Notes under the pieces: generated by a model
Databases searched by the model: none
The model's input: only the letters and a program-made list of their open reading frames with translations
Told to the model about the DNA's origin: nothing
Shown: in pieces, positions 5,884 through 8,100 of the stretch
How positions within the stretch are numbered: position 1 is the stretch's first letter
Layout: each line of letters starts with the position of its first letter
Assembly: GCA_002455915.1 (NCBI GenBank)
Contig: DKLU01000087.1
Coordinates: 1 to 8,100, forward strand
Reading direction: 5' to 3'
DNA: 8,100 nt
Origin: Chryseobacterium sp. UBA6632
GTDB taxonomy: Bacteria; Bacteroidota; Bacteroidia; Flavobacteriales; Weeksellaceae
Position numbers and translations under genes: made by a program

Positions 5884-5947
5884 TTTTACATTCCCCCTTC
5901 CCTGAAGGAGTGGATTTTTGCAAAGCAAAAAGACGGGGTAGTTAAAA
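5884..5947. repeat. Folded intergenic repeat (REP/MITE-like)
   Basis: A 64-nt unit with three nested pairings. The ends pair (TTTTA at 5884-5888 with TAAAA at 5943-5947, and CCCC at 5893-5896 with GGGG at 5935-5938). Inside are two hairpins: CTTC/GAAG (5897-5900 with 5904-5907) and TTTTTGC/GCAAAAA (5915-5921 with 5925-5931, 3-nt loop). The fold resembles a three-way junction. Its GC-rich core stands out from the AT-rich surroundings, and I recall closely similar CCCCTTCC-GAAGG-GACGGGGTAG sequences from flavobacterial spacers. Mobility by a RAYT-type transposase is only a hypothesis; none is in this window. Confidence 0.6.
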
Positions 5948-5980
5948 TAATAATTAAATTAGCCTAAAGTATAAAACCAA

Positions 5981-6478
5981 ATGAAAAATCACTTCACCAC
6001 CCAACTCCAAATTATCGGCATCAATCCTTTTGTATTCATTCCCGAAGAACTTTTAAACCAAATTTTCGAAGCCTCAGGAAAGAATAAAAGTCCGATTCCA
6101 GTAAAAGGAACTGTAAACGGTAAAGAATTCAAACAAAATTTAATGAAATATTTAGGAGAATGGCGTTTATATATTAATCTGATGATGCTGAAAGATTCTC
6201 CAAAAAGAATTGGAGAAACCATTGATGTTTTTGTGGAATTTGATGATGCTGACCGAACGATTTCAATTCATCCGAAATTAGATCAGGCCATAAAAAATCA
6301 TCCTTTAGCGATGGTCAATTTTGAAAGTTTAATTCCTTCAAGAAAATTAGAGTTAATTCGTTACATCAATAATCTAAAAACCGAAGCGAGCATTCAACGA
6401 AATATTGACAAAATTATTCAACATCTTCATGGCGAAACTGACTTTTTTGGAAAAACAATTAATTCAAAACCATCATAA
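5981..6478 (+). CDS. DUF1905 / YdeI-OmdA-like protein
   Basis: A 165-residue protein without a signal peptide. Residues about 5-90 match the DUF1905 beta-barrel pattern: a first strand (TTQLQIIG), VKGTVNGKEFKQNLM, GEWRLYINLMMLK, and a strand ending DVFVEFDD. Residues about 95-155 form the C-terminal helical region seen in YdeI/OmpD-associated (OmdA) proteins, with IPSRKLELIRYINNLKTEAS and a conserved-looking RNIDKIIQHL. The molecular function of these proteins is not established; a link to resistance to cationic peptides and bacteriocins has been proposed for some relatives, which I would not assign here. The ATG at 5981 is the natural start. It appears to be a single-gene unit, placed between a folded repeat and a shared terminator. 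Confidence 0.85.
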   Translation: MKNHFTTQLQIIGINPFVFIPEELLNQIFEASGKNKSPIPVKGTVNGKEFKQNLMKYLGEWRLYINLMMLKDSPKRIGETIDVFVEFDDADRTISIHPKLDQAIKNHPLAMVNFESLIPSRKLELIRYINNLKTEASIQRNIDKIIQHLHGETDFFGKTINSKPS

Positions 6479-6481
6479 ACA

Positions 6482-6513
6482 AAAAAAGATCCGAACAATT
6501 TCGGATCTTTTTT
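6482..6513. terminator. Bidirectional terminator between convergent genes
   Basis: A perfect 14-pair stem (6482-6495 with 6500-6513) with a 4-nt CAAT loop. The arms begin with an A run and end with a T run, so it works for both strands. It starts 3 nt after the DUF1905 stop and ends 1 nt before the stop codon of the TPR gene on the minus strand. Confidence 0.9.
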
Positions 6514-6514
6514 A

Positions 6515-7066
6515 TTACGAGTTTAAAACTTGATTAAGCTTTACAGCATCCTGGTTGCTAGGATCATACTGTATTGATTTTGCAATATGCTCTTTCGCTT
6601 TGTTCGGATCGCTTTTCTGTTCAGAGAAAGCTAGGTAGAAATAGGCATACGCCAGATTCTTCTTATTTTGCTCAACTTCTTCAGGTTTTACGGTCGCAAT
6701 ATATTTCTCATACGCTATTTTTGCGTTCGCATCATCTTTTGCAGATTGATAAGCGTAGGCCTGACTATAATATGACGGAGCCCAATCTGGCAATAAAACT
6801 GAAATTTTCTTCCATGTATCTACTGCATTCGTCCAATCTGAAGCTTCTTGATATGCTGTTGCCAATTTTGCTAAAGCTTCTGTATCCTTAGGATTAGTTT
6901 CAATCTGTTTTTTAAGACCATCAATCGCTGGATTTCCTGTCTGACTTACTGCCGCCGTATTACTTGCACTATCTGTTTGTGTGGTTTGCGCATTTACAAA
7001 ACCTGCACTTCCTACTAATAGCAAACCTAAGAAAAGGTTTTTCGTGTTCATTTTAATCATTGTCAT
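6515..7066 (-). CDS. Secreted tetratricopeptide repeat protein
   Basis: A 183-residue exported protein. A signal peptide (hydrophobic LFLGLLLVGSAGF, cleavage expected after VNA at residue 26) is followed by a Thr/Ser/Ala-rich linker (27-44) and then TPR-like helical pairs at about 62-95, 96-129 and 135-169, with LAKLATAYQEASDW, YYSQAYAYQSAKDDANAKIAYEKYI and NLAYAYFYLAFSEQ as the clearest. TPR arrays bind other proteins; the partner is unknown and nothing next to it suggests one. Two other in-frame ATGs exist (7060 and 7051); the one at 7051 gives a more standard signal peptide (MNTKNLFLG) and is a good alternative start. It shares its terminator with the convergent DUF1905 gene and diverges from the peptidase E gene. 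Confidence 0.87.
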   Translation of the reverse strand: MTMIKMNTKNLFLGLLLVGSAGFVNAQTTQTDSASNTAAVSQTGNPAIDGLKKQIETNPKDTEALAKLATAYQEASDWTNAVDTWKKISVLLPDWAPSYYSQAYAYQSAKDDANAKIAYEKYIATVKPEEVEQNKKNLAYAYFYLAFSEQKSDPNKAKEHIAKSIQYDPSNQDAVKLNQVLNS

Positions 7067-7131
7067 AATCTTACATTTTCGAGTTGTGATGAGTAAAGTT
7101 CAATAATAATTCCACAAAAGCCCGAATTTTA

Positions 7132-7168
7132 GAACCTTTAAGTTTTTTTGGAAAATATTAAGAGGTTC
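7132..7168. promoter_or_regulatory. Imperfect inverted repeat in the divergent spacer
   Basis: GAACCT-TTAA (7132-7141) is mirrored by TTAA-G-AGGTTC (7158-7168), ten pairs with one bulged G and a 16-nt interval. It lies in the 183-nt spacer between two divergent genes, about 23 nt before the -33 element of the peptidase gene. It could be a regulator site; chance cannot be ruled out. Confidence 0.35.
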
Positions 7169-7190
7169 AACTATTTTTTTATCTAAATTT

Positions 7191-7219
7191 TTGATTCGTT
7201 CCCGTTTGAGTTATCTTTG
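7191..7219 (+). promoter_or_regulatory. Promoter of the peptidase E gene
   Basis: TTG at 7191-7193 (inside a TTTTTG run) and TATCTTTG at 7212-7219 are separated by 18 nt, a close fit to the Bacteroidota consensus. Transcription would start about 25 nt before the ATG at 7250. A TTG start at 7217 falls inside the -7 element and so cannot be used. Confidence 0.68.
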
Positions 7220-7249
7220 TATGTAAAGAATTTTTATCAATACATTTTT

Positions 7250-7942
7250 ATGAATATCATATTAGCTTCCACTTCTACCCTTTTCGGAGGGGAATATTTA
7301 GAATACTTAAAAGAAGAATTAATTCAGCTTTATAAAGGCATTGACGAAATTATTTTCGTTCCTTTCGCTCGTCCCGGTGGGATTTCTCATGATGATTATA
7401 CCGCAAAGGCAAAATCTTTCTTTGAAACCATTCATATTAAAGTAAAAGGACTTCACGAATTTGAAGATAAAATTGAAGCCGTAAATAATGCCAAAGGTTT
7501 TTTTACAGGTGGCGGAAATACTTTTTTATTGGTTAAAACGTTACATGAAGAGGGTTTAATGTCTCTTCTAAAACAAAATGTAGAAAGCGGAAAACCGTAT
7601 TTAGGTTGTAGCGCAGGAAGTAATATCGGCGGACAAAATATGAAAACCACGAACGATATGCCCATCGTTTACCCGCCAAGTTTTGATTGTATGGGATTGG
7701 TTCCATTTAACTTAAATCCTCATTATCTTGATCCAAATCCTGAATTGAAACATAACGGAGAAACGCGAGAAACCCGAATTAAAGAATTTTTAACGCAGAA
7801 TGATACAAAAGTTGTCGGACTTCGTGAAGGAAACTGGATCAGAAGAATTGGCGATAAAATAACCGTTGAAGGAAGCGAGTTAACAAGGATTTTTGAAAAA
7901 GATAAAGAACCTTACGAGATCGAGGTGGGTTCAGAACTCTAA
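7250..7942 (+). CDS. pepE: Peptidase E (alpha-aspartyl dipeptidase), family S51
   Basis: A 230-residue cytoplasmic serine peptidase, close to the 229 residues of Salmonella PepE, which cleaves dipeptides with N-terminal aspartate. The catalytic residues line up with a shift of one: Ser121 in GCSAGSN (PepE Ser120), Asp136 in TTNDMPI (Asp135) and His158 in NPHYLD (His157). Other family marks are the opening IILASTS, FVPFARPGG (36-44), the GGGN turn (87-90) before the nucleophile strand, and GLREGNWI near 190-197. No signal peptide is present. The start is the ATG at 7250; a longer reading from the TTG at 7217 would add 11 unconserved residues and start within the promoter. It is monocistronic and divergent from the TPR gene. 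Confidence 0.92.
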   Translation: MNIILASTSTLFGGEYLEYLKEELIQLYKGIDEIIFVPFARPGGISHDDYTAKAKSFFETIHIKVKGLHEFEDKIEAVNNAKGFFTGGGNTFLLVKTLHEEGLMSLLKQNVESGKPYLGCSAGSNIGGQNMKTTNDMPIVYPPSFDCMGLVPFNLNPHYLDPNPELKHNGETRETRIKEFLTQNDTKVVGLREGNWIRRIGDKITVEGSELTRIFEKDKEPYEIEVGSEL

Positions 7943-7972
7943 ATTTTCTTTTTTATATATTTGAATTAAAGA

Positions 7973-7994
7973 ATGTGATTTTTTTTAATCATAT
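7973..7994 (+). terminator. Weak stem-loop after the peptidase gene
   Basis: ATGTGATT (7973-7980) pairs with AATCATAT (7987-7994) with one G-U pair, around a loop of six T residues. No T run follows, and the stem is AT-rich, so this is a poor terminator. No better one is visible before the repeat at 8007. Confidence 0.25.
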
Positions 7995-8006
7995 TTAAAT
8001 AAAACG

Positions 8007-8100
8007 AGATGCTTCGACTTCGCTCGGCATGACACTTTTAATGCTAACGGTTTTAAAAATTAAACGGTAAGTTTTTAGCGATGTCATGCTGAGTCTGTCG
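8007..8100. repeat. Long inverted intergenic repeat, cut by the window end
   Basis: The left arm GATGCTTCGACTTCGCTCGG and on to CATGACA (8008-8034) is mirrored by TGTCATGCTGAGTCTGTCG (8082-8100): CATGACA pairs perfectly with TGTCATG, then CTC with GAG, and CGAC with GTCG at the ends, with a few mismatches. A second inner pair, GCTAA (8043-8047) with TTAGC (8075-8079), narrows the loop. The right arm would need to continue with AAGCATC past base 8100. I recall GATGCTTCGAC-CATGACA sequences as frequent dispersed repeats in flavobacterial spacers. No gene is visible here. Confidence 0.65.

Noticed and set aside
5839..5947. CRISPR array
   Set aside because: The repeats are short, degenerate and unspaced; there are no regular spacers and no cas genes.
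6574..6891. Plus-strand open frame of 105 residues
   Set aside because: It lies fully antisense to the TPR gene, which has a signal peptide and clear repeats; no family features are seen in the shadow frame.
7101..7108. Minus-strand TATTATTG as a promoter for the TPR gene
   Set aside because: One mismatch in the key TTTG part and no -33 TTG at the right spacing.
7453..7665. Minus-strand open frame of 70 residues within the peptidase gene
   Set aside because: The sense strand encodes a complete S51 peptidase with all catalytic residues; the antisense frame has no features.

Overview
The window looks like an ordinary chromosomal segment of a low-GC member of the Bacteroidota, most likely a flavobacterium of the Chryseobacterium/Weeksellaceae type. 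The grounds are two GLPGLI-family secreted proteins, a BlaI plus M56-peptidase pair with a Bacteroidota-style architecture, promoters of the TTG-N17/19-TAnnTTTG type, very AT-rich spacers, and intergenic folded repeats of the kind I recall from flavobacterial genomes. Genus is an inference from style, not a match I could run.

Layout. Bases 1-309 hold no gene; they carry a degenerate repeat at the left edge and then a dense regulatory region for the first operon. At 310-2520 lies a two-gene operon: a BlaI/MecI-type repressor and, 3 nt later, a membrane M56 (BlaR1-type) zinc peptidase with a long atypical periplasmic tail. A stem-loop follows, then a secreted GLPGLI protein (2600-3499) with its own terminator. 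A second small unit holds a hexapeptide acyltransferase (3606-4163) and, 22 nt later, a second GLPGLI paralogue (4186-5052), again ended by a strong terminator. Converging on it from the minus strand is a short-form transaldolase (5111-5764). The spacer 5797-5980 holds low-complexity sequence and a 64-nt folded repeat. Then come a DUF1905/YdeI-like protein (5981-6478), a shared bidirectional terminator, a minus-strand secreted TPR protein (6515-7066), a divergent spacer, and a peptidase E homologue (7250-7942). The right edge is a long inverted repeat cut by the window end.

How the parts may work together. The best-supported regulatory story is at the left: the repressor's promoter carries a TACA-N2-TGTA dyad of the BlaI/MecI operator type directly over its -7 element, so the repressor probably controls its own operon, with the M56 peptidase as the membrane sensor that relieves repression. 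The sensor has no penicillin-binding domain, so the signal is probably not a beta-lactam. The adjacent GLPGLI gene has little room for a promoter of its own and may be expressed by read-through. The remaining genes are housekeeping or general-purpose and independent of one another.

I do not see a clearly new defence, mobile or biosynthetic system. The items most worth a second look are the repressor's promoter architecture, the sensor's unusual C-terminal region, the GLPGLI duplication around an acyltransferase, and the folded intergenic repeats.
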